Both the position numbers and the translations under genes were made by a program. The notes under the pieces are model-generated. The model made no database searches. It was not told the origin of the DNA and saw nothing but the letters and a program-made list of their open reading frames with translations. Shown here in pieces: positions 1 to 5,024 of a stretch of 6,042 bases of DNA (positions are counted from its first letter, which is position 1; each line of letters starts with the position of its first letter). This DNA comes from an uncultured Clostridia bacterium (GTDB lineage Bacteria > Bacillota > Clostridia > Oscillospirales > Oscillospiraceae), in the NCBI GenBank assembly GCA_945867445.1, contig CAMBID010000057.1:1-6042 (forward strand), given 5' to 3'.

Positions 1-12
1 GACGGAGCGCAG

Positions 13-45
13 TTTGCCCCCTCCGGCGAGGCCGGAGGGGGCAAA
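13..45. repeat. Perfect inverted repeat, 15-bp arms
   Basis: The arms at 13-27 and 31-45 are exact reverse complements around a three-base GAG loop. The stem is very GC-rich and bordered by TTT on one side and AAA on the other. It could end transcription coming from the left of the window or back up the lipoprotein gene's terminator, but neither strand has a clear run of T after the stem. Its role is therefore inferred; the structure itself is seen directly. Confidence 0.75.
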
Positions 46-47
46 GG

Positions 48-84
48 CCGCCGCCGGGGAATCCTGCGGATGCTCCGGCGGCGG
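48..84. repeat. GC-only inverted repeat, 10-bp arms
   Basis: CCGCCGCCGG at 48-57 is the exact reverse complement of 75-84, with a 17-base loop between. It is the second of three successive hairpins downstream of the minus-strand lipoprotein gene. No T run follows on either strand, so a terminator role is only possible. GC-rich composition makes short inverted repeats likelier by chance. Confidence 0.5.
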
Positions 85-94
85 AGAACTCACG

Positions 95-114
95 GAAAAC
101 GGACTGCCGTTTTC
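95..114 (-). terminator. Short hairpin overlapping the lipoprotein stop codon
   Basis: GAAAACGG (95-102) pairs with CCGTTTTC (107-114) around a four-base loop, giving an 8-bp stem. On the minus strand the 3' arm ends in TTTT, as in short intrinsic terminators. It overlaps the stop codon (113-115) of the lipoprotein gene. The T run is inside the stem rather than after it, so this may be a weak terminator or only a 3'-end stabilising hairpin. Confidence 0.4.
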
Positions 115-616
115 AGTGCAGTACGCCCGGTGTTACGCTGTTCTCGCCGTCGGTGAGGTCGCCGTCCAGGTCGTGGACGCGGGCGTTGCGGAGCATCTGG
201 CGGTAGCTGGCGGGACGAAAGAGGGTCTCGCCCTCTGTCGTGCAGGTGCTGGTGCGGCCGGCGCGGGCAGCGTCGCTGCTGGTGTCGGCGTCGTTCCGGC
301 TGTCAGCCGGATTCTCGCCCACCGTGCCGTTATTGAGGGCCCCTTCCGGCATGCTGCCGCTGCCGTTGCCGCTGACATCCCCGCCGGCGGCGGAGCCGCC
401 GTTGGGCTGACTGGCGTTGGGGGCGCTGGGGTTGCCTATGCTGCCGTCGGGATCCACGAGGCTGCCGTCGGGGTCAATGACGCTGCCGTCAGGGTCGATG
501 ACGCTGCCGCTGCCGGGCCCGTTGTTGACGGCATCATTCTTCTTGTCGCTGCCGCAGGCAGTGAGACCGCCCAGGCACAGCGTCAGGCTCAGGAGCAGGA
601 TCAGGATGCGTTTCAA
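113..616 (-). CDS. Small lipoprotein with DPDGS-type tandem repeats, function unknown
   Basis: The product is 167 residues. Residues 1-20 form a signal peptide (K2-R3, then a leucine-rich core) ending in the lipobox L18-T-A-C21, so the mature protein should be lipid-anchored outside the membrane. Residues 38-58 are three copies of a seven-residue unit (SVIDPDG, SVIDPDG, SLVDPDG). Residues 60-128 are a low-complexity Gly/Ser/Asn/Asp linker. Residues 129-167 are more ordered, with the segments SYRQMLRNARVHD and LDGDLTDGENSVTPG. The start is TTG at 616, chosen because AAAGGAGG lies 7 bases upstream and the signal peptide begins there. A much longer open frame runs upstream to 892 but has no signal peptide at its start and crosses a palindromic repeat. 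I recognise no family. The gene diverges from malQ and has no obvious partner. A surface-exposed or spore- or wall-associated role would be a guess. Confidence 0.75.
   Translation of the reverse strand: MKRILILLLSLTLCLGGLTACGSDKKNDAVNNGPGSGSVIDPDGSVIDPDGSLVDPDGSIGNPSAPNASQPNGGSAAGGDVSGNGSGSMPEGALNNGTVGENPADSRNDADTSSDAARAGRTSTCTTEGETLFRPASYRQMLRNARVHDLDGDLTDGENSVTPGVLH
443..505 (-). repeat. Three 21-bp tandem repeats within the lipoprotein gene
   Basis: Three in-frame 21-bp units, differing from each other at only a few positions, encode residues 38-58 of the lipoprotein. Most differences fall at third codon positions. An in-frame repeat like this can gain or lose units by slippage without breaking the frame, so its length may vary between strains (inference). 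Confidence 0.8.
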
Positions 617-788
617 GCTGCTTCCTCCTTTGCAAGGGTGGTTTTCTCCGGGAAGGCAGGGAACCGCCCGGAATGCGGCGCGGCTCCCTGCCTGCGATAC
701 CCGATAGGTATTCTGCGCAGAAGCGCCGCCGCCATGTGAGGAAATTTTTCCCATCCGCTCTCCGGCGCGCCGGAACCTCCCTGCCTCC
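617..788. other. Divergent intergenic region, lipoprotein side
   Basis: No gene is seen here. Two palindromes stand out: ATACC/GGTAT arms at 697-711 around five bases, and a 14-base perfect palindrome at 761-774 centred on GGCGCGCC. Either could be an operator, but composition makes GC palindromes common. I find no convincing minus-strand -35/-10 pair for the lipoprotein gene. TATAAA-like sequence on the minus strand near 810-820 would give a leader of about 200 bases. Confidence 0.35.
624..631 (-). promoter_or_regulatory. Ribosome binding site fixing a TTG start
   Basis: AAAGGAGG on the minus strand is separated by 7 bases from TTG at 614-616. No ATG or GTG in this frame lies at a suitable distance. 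The signal peptide MKRILILLL begins exactly at this TTG, so the rare start codon is well supported. Confidence 0.8.
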
Positions 789-817
789 TTGACTTTTCCC
801 CCAGCGGAATTTATACT
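789..817 (+). promoter_or_regulatory. Sigma-A-type promoter for malQ
   Basis: TTGACT (789-794) and TATACT (812-817) are each one base from the consensus hexamers and are separated by exactly 17 bases. Transcription should begin near 824, leaving a malQ leader of about 210 bases that carries a dispersed repeat and a long palindrome. The -10 hexamer coincides with the left end of the repeat copy at 812-880. Confidence 0.7.
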
Positions 818-880
818 AAAACCTGGCAAAAAGCTTTCGAAGCGTTTGATTTCGCGAAGCGCGTCCGGCTTTTGTGAGAC
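812..880 (+). repeat. Dispersed palindromic repeat, copy 1
   Basis: The copy runs from TATACT through AAAAAGCTTT, a GTTTGAT segment, CGCGAAGCGCGTCCGG and TTTTGTGAGAC. Sixteen bases (853-868) are identical to copy 2 (4172-4187), and the flanks are also similar. It contains a small CGC-GAA-GCG hairpin after a longer imperfect AT-rich stem. It lies in the malQ leader. It resembles short interspersed REP/MITE-like elements, with no coding capacity. Confidence 0.75.
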
Positions 881-889
881 ACGGGATTT

Positions 890-937
890 CATACTCTTTC
901 TTGATAAAAATCAAAGATTTTTATCAAGAAAGAGTAT
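890..937. repeat. Perfect palindrome with 22-bp arms and 3-base loop
   Basis: Positions 891-912 and 916-937 are exact reverse complements around AAA. The left arm with its preceding C (890-912) matches 20 of 23 bases of the left end of repeat copy 3 (5990-6012), so the palindrome looks like two repeat ends placed head to head. It is AT-rich in a GC-rich region and would form a long hairpin in the malQ leader RNA. No T run follows, so it is not a standard terminator. Confidence 0.85.
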
Positions 938-986
938 CAAAGGACAGGATCTCATCGGAAATCAGGATCACCGTATTCCAAACAGC

Positions 987-1010
987 AAACGGTTTTCCGA
1001 AGCCGTTTTT
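987..1010 (+). terminator. Hairpin with short T run just before the malQ ribosome binding site
   Basis: Bases 987-995 can pair with 1000-1008 (nine pairs, one G-T) around the loop TCCG, and the T run covers 1006-1010. It ends about nine bases before the malQ ribosome binding site. It could be a weak leader terminator or attenuator, or a hairpin that spaces the ribosome site. The short T run makes efficient termination doubtful. Confidence 0.3.
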
Positions 1011-1032
1011 CAAGAAAAAAGGAGGGCGTTCC

Positions 1033-2589
1033 ATGGCTCGTTCCGCCGGTATCCTGCTGCCCCTCTTCTCCCTGCCGTCCGACTTTGGCATCGGCTCCAT
1101 GGGCGGGGAAGCCCGGCAGTTCCTCGACTTCCTCCATGCCGCCGGGCAGGGCTGGTGGCAGATGCTGCCCCTGACCCCCGGCGGCGGGGGCAACTCCCCC
1201 TACTCCAGCACCTCCTCCTTCGCCGGGAACCCCCTGCTGCTGGATCTGCCCGCCTTGCAGAAGGACGGCCTTCTGACGGCGGAGGAGGTGGAGAGCGCCC
1301 GGGTTTCCGGCTTCGGGCCCATCGACTACGGCGCCATCCTGCAAAGCCGGGAAGCCCTGCTGCGCAGCGCCTTCCGCCGGGGCCGGACGCGGGATGAGCA
1401 GGCCGTGGCGGAGTTTCGCTCCCGCTGCCCCTGGGTGGAGGATTACGCTCTGTACCTCGCCGCGAAAGCCCATTTCGGCGGGAAGTACTGGCCGGATTGG
1501 GAGGACGGGGCCCTCCGGGAACATAAGCAGGAGGCTGTGGCGGAGTGGCGGAAGAAGCTCTCGGAGGACGTGGATTACCACATCTATGTCCAGTACCTTT
1601 TCGACGTCCAGTGGCAGGCGCTGAAGGACTATGCCGGGAAATGCGGCGTAAAAATCATCGGGGACCTCCCCATCTACGTTTCTCTGGACTCCGCCGACGT
1701 CTGGAGCGAGCGGCAGTTCTTCCGGCTGGACGAGAAGGGCTGCCCGGTGGAGGTGGCCGGGGTGCCGCCGGACTGCTTCTCGGAGGATGGGCAGCTCTGG
1801 GGCAACCCCCTTTACGACTGGGAGCGGATGCGCGCCGACGGCTTCGGCTGGTGGATCCGGCGCATCGGCGGCAACACCGGGCGCTTTGACGCCATCCGCA
1901 TCGATCACTTCCGGGCCTTTGCCGCGGGCTGGTGCGTCCCGGCGGGGGAGAAAACCGCAAAAAACGGTGTTTGGCGGCCCGGCCCGGGGATGGATCTTGT
2001 GGGCGTGCTGACCTCCTGGTTTTCCGGGACGGAGTTTTGGGCGGAGGACCTGGGGCTCCAGACCCCGGACGTTGCGGAGCTTTTAAGGTCCTCCGGCATG
2101 CCCGGGATGCGGGTGCTGGAGTTCGCCTTCTCGGACCCCGCCAACAGTTATCTTCCCCACAACTGTCCGGAAAATGCCCTCTGCTACACCGGCACCCACG
2201 ACAACGACACCCTCCGCGGCTGGTACCGGACGGCGCGGCCGGAGGAGCGGGCCTTCGCTGAGAAATACCTGAATGCCGGCGGCGAGGATGCCGTCTGTGA
2301 GGCCGTCCTCCGGGCGGGGCAGGGCAGCGTCGCCAAGTACTTTATCGCCCAGCTCCAGGATTATCTGGGCCTGGGCAGCGAGGGCCGCATCAATACCCCC
2401 GGCACCGTGGGGAACGGGAACTGGAGCTTCCGCCTGCCGCAGGGGGTCTTCACGCCGGAGCTGGCGGAGCGCATCCGGGGAGTAACCGCCCTTTACGGCC
2501 GCTGCCCGGCGGAGGAGCCGGAGGCCTTGACAGACGGAGCGGAAACTGATACCATAGCGTCGGAACCCGTCCCCGGGAAGTCGGACTGA
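1033..2589 (+). CDS. malQ: 4-alpha-glucanotransferase (amylomaltase, GH77)
   Basis: This cytoplasmic enzyme transfers alpha-1,4-glucan segments between maltodextrins and releases glucose, in maltodextrin or glycogen turnover. The 518-residue product has the usual GH77 length. The N-terminus carries GILLPLFSLPSDFGIGSMG and the SPYSSTSSFAGNPLLLDL segment. The GDLPIYVSLDSADVW motif follows near residue 210. The catalytic set is complete: nucleophile D291 in RIDHFR, acid/base E338 in AEDLG, and D390 in GTHDND. The glycine-rich TPGGGGNSPY stretch replaces the commoner PTGYGDSPY form. The start is ATG at 1033, with AAGGAGGG 7 bases upstream; an in-frame ATG at 874 lies inside repeat sequence and lacks such a site. 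The family normally ends near LYGR (here 487-490). The last 28 residues are a non-conserved acidic tail whose DNA also carries the next operon's promoter. No glycogen or maltose gene is adjacent. Confidence 0.97.
   Translation: MARSAGILLPLFSLPSDFGIGSMGGEARQFLDFLHAAGQGWWQMLPLTPGGGGNSPYSSTSSFAGNPLLLDLPALQKDGLLTAEEVESARVSGFGPIDYGAILQSREALLRSAFRRGRTRDEQAVAEFRSRCPWVEDYALYLAAKAHFGGKYWPDWEDGALREHKQEAVAEWRKKLSEDVDYHIYVQYLFDVQWQALKDYAGKCGVKIIGDLPIYVSLDSADVWSERQFFRLDEKGCPVEVAGVPPDCFSEDGQLWGNPLYDWERMRADGFGWWIRRIGGNTGRFDAIRIDHFRAFAAGWCVPAGEKTAKNGVWRPGPGMDLVGVLTSWFSGTEFWAEDLGLQTPDVAELLRSSGMPGMRVLEFAFSDPANSYLPHNCPENALCYTGTHDNDTLRGWYRTARPEERAFAEKYLNAGGEDAVCEAVLRAGQGSVAKYFIAQLQDYLGLGSEGRINTPGTVGNGNWSFRLPQGVFTPELAERIRGVTALYGRCPAEEPEALTDGAETDTIASEPVPGKSD
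2527..2555 (+). promoter_or_regulatory. Sigma-A promoter within the 3' end of malQ
   Basis: TTGACA (2527-2532) is a perfect -35. After 17 bases comes TACCAT (2550-2555), matching four of six -10 bases, preceded by TG at 2547-2548 as in extended -10 promoters. Transcription would start near 2562, still within the malQ tail codons, giving a leader of about 280 bases for the TM1266-like/ABC operon. No comparable promoter is seen between the terminator at 2702-2742 and the start codon at 2840. Confidence 0.6.
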
Positions 2590-2745
2590 CCGGAGACCGG
2601 CGAAACATCATCTGCTGATCTGAACGGCGAGGACACGATCCGAGCTGGAAGCCGCAGGGGAATCGAAGCGGGCTGTGTCCCGCTGTGAGGGCTATGCCTT
2701 TCATCCTCCCTGCCTTCCCGGGCAGGGAGGATGTTTCTTCTTCCG
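2562..2745 (+). ncRNA. Structured leader with terminator: candidate riboswitch or attenuator
   Basis: The RNA begins at the promoter above and ends in the intrinsic terminator at 2702-2742. Several stems can be drawn: CCGG-AGA-CCGG (2590-2600); GGACAC 2631-2636 with GTGTCC 2675-2680, enclosing GATCC/GGAATC (2637-2641 with 2659-2664) and a small hairpin; an alternative AGCGGG/CCCGCT hairpin (2668-2683); and AGGGC/GCCTT (2689-2699). GAAACATC (2602-2609) is the exact complement of 2730-2737, which is the end of the terminator's 3' arm plus its first T residues, and CTGC (2612-2615) can pair with GCAG (2722-2725). These pairings exclude the terminator, as an antiterminator would. I cannot match it to a known riboswitch class. 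Fragments recall the cobalamin core (GGAA, GAATC, CCCGC, TGTGA) but the order and spacing do not fit. It could simply be a structured malQ 3' end. Confidence 0.45.
2702..2742 (+). terminator. Intrinsic terminator between malQ and the ABC operon
   Basis: A perfect 13-bp GC-rich stem (2702-2714 with 2721-2733) with a six-base loop is followed by the T-rich tract TTTCTTCTT. It would end malQ transcripts. It also lies downstream of the promoter at 2527-2555, so it would stop leader transcripts of the next operon unless prevented. The 5' arm contains TCCTCCC (2704-2710), complementary to the ribosome site GGGAGGA (2828-2834), a possible but unproven second level of control. Confidence 0.85.
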
Positions 2746-2839
2746 GGGTGGAGAGATCCCCCACAGAGGGACGGAAACCTGCGCAAAATACCCTCACGGG
2801 GCATCCACCCGAAAGCTGTACAGGAAAGGGAGGAAGACC

Positions 2840-3097
2840 ATGGAAAACCGCGTGGCCGTGCTGGCCATCATTGTCCGCGACACTGGCGCCGTTTTGACCC
2901 TCAACGAGCTGCTCCACCGGTACGGGGAGCACATCATCGGGCGGATGGGCCTGCCCTGCCGGGACCGGGGCCTGCGCCTCATCAGCGTGGCCCTGGACGC
3001 GCCGGGGGATGTGATCTCCGCCCTCTCCGGCAAGATCGGGCGGCTGCCCGGGGTCACGGCTAAGACGGTCTATGCCCCGGAGGACGCCCTGCGTTAA
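2840..3097 (+). CDS. TM1266-like small ferredoxin-fold protein (iron-only hydrogenase system regulator family)
   Basis: The 85-residue product matches the whole length of the TM1266 family: N-terminal ENRVAVLAIIV strand, the helix NELLHRYGEHIIGRMGLP, the RGLRLISVALDAP strand, the helix DVISALSGKIGRLPGV and the closing strand TAKTVYA. This is a beta-alpha-beta-beta-alpha-beta, ACT/NikR-C-like fold. The family is named for its place beside [FeFe]-hydrogenase maturation genes and is called a putative regulator, although it has no DNA-binding domain; its biochemical role is unsettled. ATG at 2840 has GGGAGG 6 bases upstream. The ABC binding-protein gene starts 18 bases after the stop, so the two are almost certainly co-transcribed. 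A ligand-sensing or accessory role for the transporter is inference. The start and family call are firm; the function is not. Confidence 0.85.
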   Translation: MENRVAVLAIIVRDTGAVLTLNELLHRYGEHIIGRMGLPCRDRGLRLISVALDAPGDVISALSGKIGRLPGVTAKTVYAPEDALR

Positions 3098-3115
3098 CGG
3101 AAAGGACGAACTGCT

Positions 3116-4132
3116 ATGAATCTCACAAAGAAAGTATCCACCCTGCTGCTGGTCTTGGCATTTACGCTGAGTCTTGCCGCCTGCGGCCAGCCCGGGGACC
3201 CCTCCGCCGCCGGGAGCAGCAGCGCCTCCGCCGGGGAGCCGGAACCGGTGACGGTCCGGGTGGCGGCCCTGAAGGGACCCACCGCCATGGGTCTCGCCGG
3301 CCTGGAGGAGGAGAGCGCTGCGGATCCCGGGGTTTCCTATGACTTTACCCTGGCAGCCTCCGCCGACGAGGTGACTCCCGCCCTCCTCCAGGGGGAGCTG
3401 GACATCGCCTGCATCCCGGCCAACCTGGCGGCGGTGCTCTATCAGAAGACGGAGGGCCAGATCGTGACGGTGGCCGTCAACACCCTGGGCGTCCTCTACC
3501 TCGTGGAGAACGGGAACGCCGTGCAGTCCCTCTCTGACCTGAAGGGCAAGACCATCGTGGCTGCCGGCAAGGGCTCCACGCCGGAGTATGCCCTGCGGTA
3601 CCTCCTGACGGAGAACGGCATCAATCCCGACGCCGACCTCACCATCGACTGGAAGAGCGAGCACAGCGAGTGCGTGGCGGCCCTCGGACAGGGCGCAGCC
3701 ACCATTGCCCTGCTGCCCCAGCCCTTCGTCACCGTGGCCCAGGGGAAGATCCAGGGCCTGCGGATGGCCCTGGACCTGACCGCGGAGTGGGACGCGCTCG
3801 ATAACGGCTCCGCCCTCCTCACCGGCGTGGCCGTGGCCCGGAAGGCTTTCGCGGAGGAGCACCCCGCCGCGGTGAGCGCCTTCCTGCAGGACTATGCCGG
3901 GAGCGTGGATTGGGTCAACGGCAGCACGGCGGAGGCCGCCGCCGTCATCGGGGAGATGGGCATCGTGGACGCAGACGTCGCCGAGAAGGCCCTGCCCTAC
4001 TGCAACATCGTCTGCCTCACCGGGGCGGAGATGAAGGCCAAGCTCTCCGGCTATCTCCAGGTGCTCTTCGACGCCGATCCCGCCTCCGTGGGCGGCGCGC
4101 TGCCCGGAGACGACTTCTACTGCGGCGCATAA
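3116..4132 (+). CDS. ABC transporter substrate-binding lipoprotein, SsuA/ThiY/NMT1-like
   Basis: The 338-residue product is the extracellular ligand-binding part of an importer with the two genes that follow. Residues 1-22 are a signal peptide ending in the lipobox L20-A-A-C23, so it is anchored to the outer face of the membrane. A Ser/Ala/Gly linker leads to the domain start at VTVRVAALKGPTAMGLAGL. Then come ELDIACIPANLAAVLYQ, the domain-crossing region LSDLKGKTIVAAGKGSTPEYALRY and ALLPQPFVTVAQGK, as in NMT1/TauA-type type II periplasmic proteins. The end, LSGYLQVLFDADPASVGGAL, is of a kind common in clostridial members. ATG at 3116 has AAAGGA 9 bases upstream. The ligand cannot be read; relatives bind sulfonates, nitrate or pyrimidine thiamine precursors. 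A palindromic repeat separates it from the permease gene and may favour higher binding-protein output. Confidence 0.92.
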   Translation: MNLTKKVSTLLLVLAFTLSLAACGQPGDPSAAGSSSASAGEPEPVTVRVAALKGPTAMGLAGLEEESAADPGVSYDFTLAASADEVTPALLQGELDIACIPANLAAVLYQKTEGQIVTVAVNTLGVLYLVENGNAVQSLSDLKGKTIVAAGKGSTPEYALRYLLTENGINPDADLTIDWKSEHSECVAALGQGAATIALLPQPFVTVAQGKIQGLRMALDLTAEWDALDNGSALLTGVAVARKAFAEEHPAAVSAFLQDYAGSVDWVNGSTAEAAAVIGEMGIVDADVAEKALPYCNIVCLTGAEMKAKLSGYLQVLFDADPASVGGALPGDDFYCGA

Positions 4133-4199
4133 TACGAAAAGCTGATCAAACGCTCTCAAAGCTTTTGACAGCGCGAAGCGCGTCCGGTTTTGATGAGAC
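4131..4199 (+). repeat. Dispersed palindromic repeat, copy 2, inside the operon
   Basis: The element starts at the binding-protein stop codon. Bases 4141-4154 pair with 4160-4172 (one bulge, one mismatch). A second hairpin GCGC-GAA-GCGC (4171-4181) follows, then GTCCGG and TTTTGATGAGAC. Bases 4172-4187 are identical to copy 1. It fills most of the 130-base gap before the permease gene. No promoter hexamers of good quality are seen in the gap. The hairpins may protect the upstream message or limit read-through (inference). Confidence 0.75.
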
Positions 4200-4262
4200 G
4201 GGCGCGCATCCCGCCCGCCGCCAGTGCGCGGGGCCCGGACTTTCAGGAAGGGAGGCAGCGGT

Positions 4263-5024
4263 ATGAAAACGGGAAGCGGGACGGGGCGGAAGCTCTGGCC
4301 GGCCATCTTCTGGCTTCTGCTCTGGCAGGGGGTCAGCGCGGCTCTGGGGCAGCCGCTGCTGCTGCCCTCCCCCCTGCAGGTAGCGGGCTGCCTTTGGGGA
4401 CTTTTCCGGACCGCCGGGTACTGGTCCGCCCTGGCCCTCTCCACCGGGCGGATCCTGGGGGGCTTCCTGGCGGCGGAGGCAGCGGCGGCGGGTCTTGCCG
4501 CCCTCTCCGCGCGGTTTCCCCCCATCCGGGAGCTGCTGTCTCCCGCCGTGGCGGCCATCAAGGCGGTGCCGGTGGCATCCTTCATCATCCTGGTCTACCT
4601 GTGGCTGCCGGGGCGGTGGCTGACGGGCTTCATCTCGGCGCTGATGGTCTTCCCGCCGGTATACCTGAACCTGCTGGAGGGCCTGGGGAGGCGGGACCGG
4701 CAGCTTGCCGAGATGGCCCGGGTCTTCCGGGTGCCCTGGGGGCGGCGCTTCCGGCATCTGGATCTGCCGCAGCTCCTCCCCTATCTGCGCTCCGCCACGA
4801 GCCTGGGCCTGGGCCTGTGCTGGAAGGCGGGCGTGGCCGCCGAGGTCATCGGCGTGGTGCGGGGATCCCTGGGGGAGAGGCTGTATCAAAGCAAGATCTA
4901 CTTCGAGATGCCGGAGCTCTTCGCCTGGACGGTGAGCATCGTGGCGCTCTCGGTCCTCTTTGAGAAACTGGCCATGGCGGGGCTTGCCCGCCTGGAGAGA
5001 AGGGCGGGGGGAGCATGGAACTGA
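4263..5024 (+). CDS. ABC transporter permease, SsuC/TauC/ThiX-like
   Basis: The 253-residue integral membrane protein should form the homodimeric channel of the importer. It has about six hydrophobic segments, including residues 11-30, 56-80, 92-113, 117-137, 179-199 and 220-241. The cytoplasmic EAA loop that docks with the ATPase is clear at residues 150-173 (EMARVFRVPWG, then LDLPQLLP, with E150, G160 and P173). KAVPVASFIIL at 100-110 is typical of the SsuC/TauC group. ATG at 4263 is chosen because GGGAGG lies 7 bases upstream; the open frame extends to 4224, across the gap next to the repeat. Its last ten bases overlap the ATPase gene, which indicates translational coupling. Confidence 0.92.
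   Translation: MKTGSGTGRKLWPAIFWLLLWQGVSAALGQPLLLPSPLQVAGCLWGLFRTAGYWSALALSTGRILGGFLAAEAAAAGLAALSARFPPIRELLSPAVAAIKAVPVASFIILVYLWLPGRWLTGFISALMVFPPVYLNLLEGLGRRDRQLAEMARVFRVPWGRRFRHLDLPQLLPYLRSATSLGLGLCWKAGVAAEVIGVVRGSLGERLYQSKIYFEMPELFAWTVSIVALSVLFEKLAMAGLARLERRAGGAWN

Noticed and set aside
14..739. Open frame of 241 codons on the plus strand opposite the lipoprotein gene.
   Set aside because: It lies antisense to a gene with a clear ribosome site, signal peptide and lipobox. Its Ala/Gly/Val-rich translation is what an antisense frame of GC-rich coding DNA produces.
617..892. Upstream extension of the lipoprotein frame to an ATG at 892.
   Set aside because: It would bury the signal peptide in the middle of the protein, it runs through the repeat at 812-880, and it has no good ribosome site. 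The TTG at 616 explains everything better.
901..927. Second malQ promoter using TTGATA at 901-906 and TATCAA at 922-927.
   Set aside because: The spacer is only 15 bases, the -10 is poor, and both hexamers are simply parts of the palindrome at 890-937.
2575..2690. Possible cobalamin riboswitch: words resembling its core (GGGAAG, GGAGACC, GGAA, GAATC, CCCGC, TGTGA).
   Set aside because: The words occur in the wrong order for the aptamer, the GCCACTG box is absent, the GGTG box is not evident, and the spacing between GGAA and CCCGC is off. High GC makes such matches easy. A covariance-model search would decide; no class is assigned.
4128..4133. CATAAT as a -10 box for a separate permease/ATPase promoter.
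   Set aside because: No -35-like hexamer lies 16-18 bases upstream, and the sequence is formed by the stop codon of the binding-protein gene and the start of the repeat.
2450..4588. Very long minus-strand open frame (712 codons) over malQ, the leader and the transporter genes.
   Set aside because: It is antisense to four well-supported genes and crosses their promoter and terminator. The translation is rich in Gly, Pro, Arg and His with no recognisable domain. Such frames are common opposite GC-rich genes.
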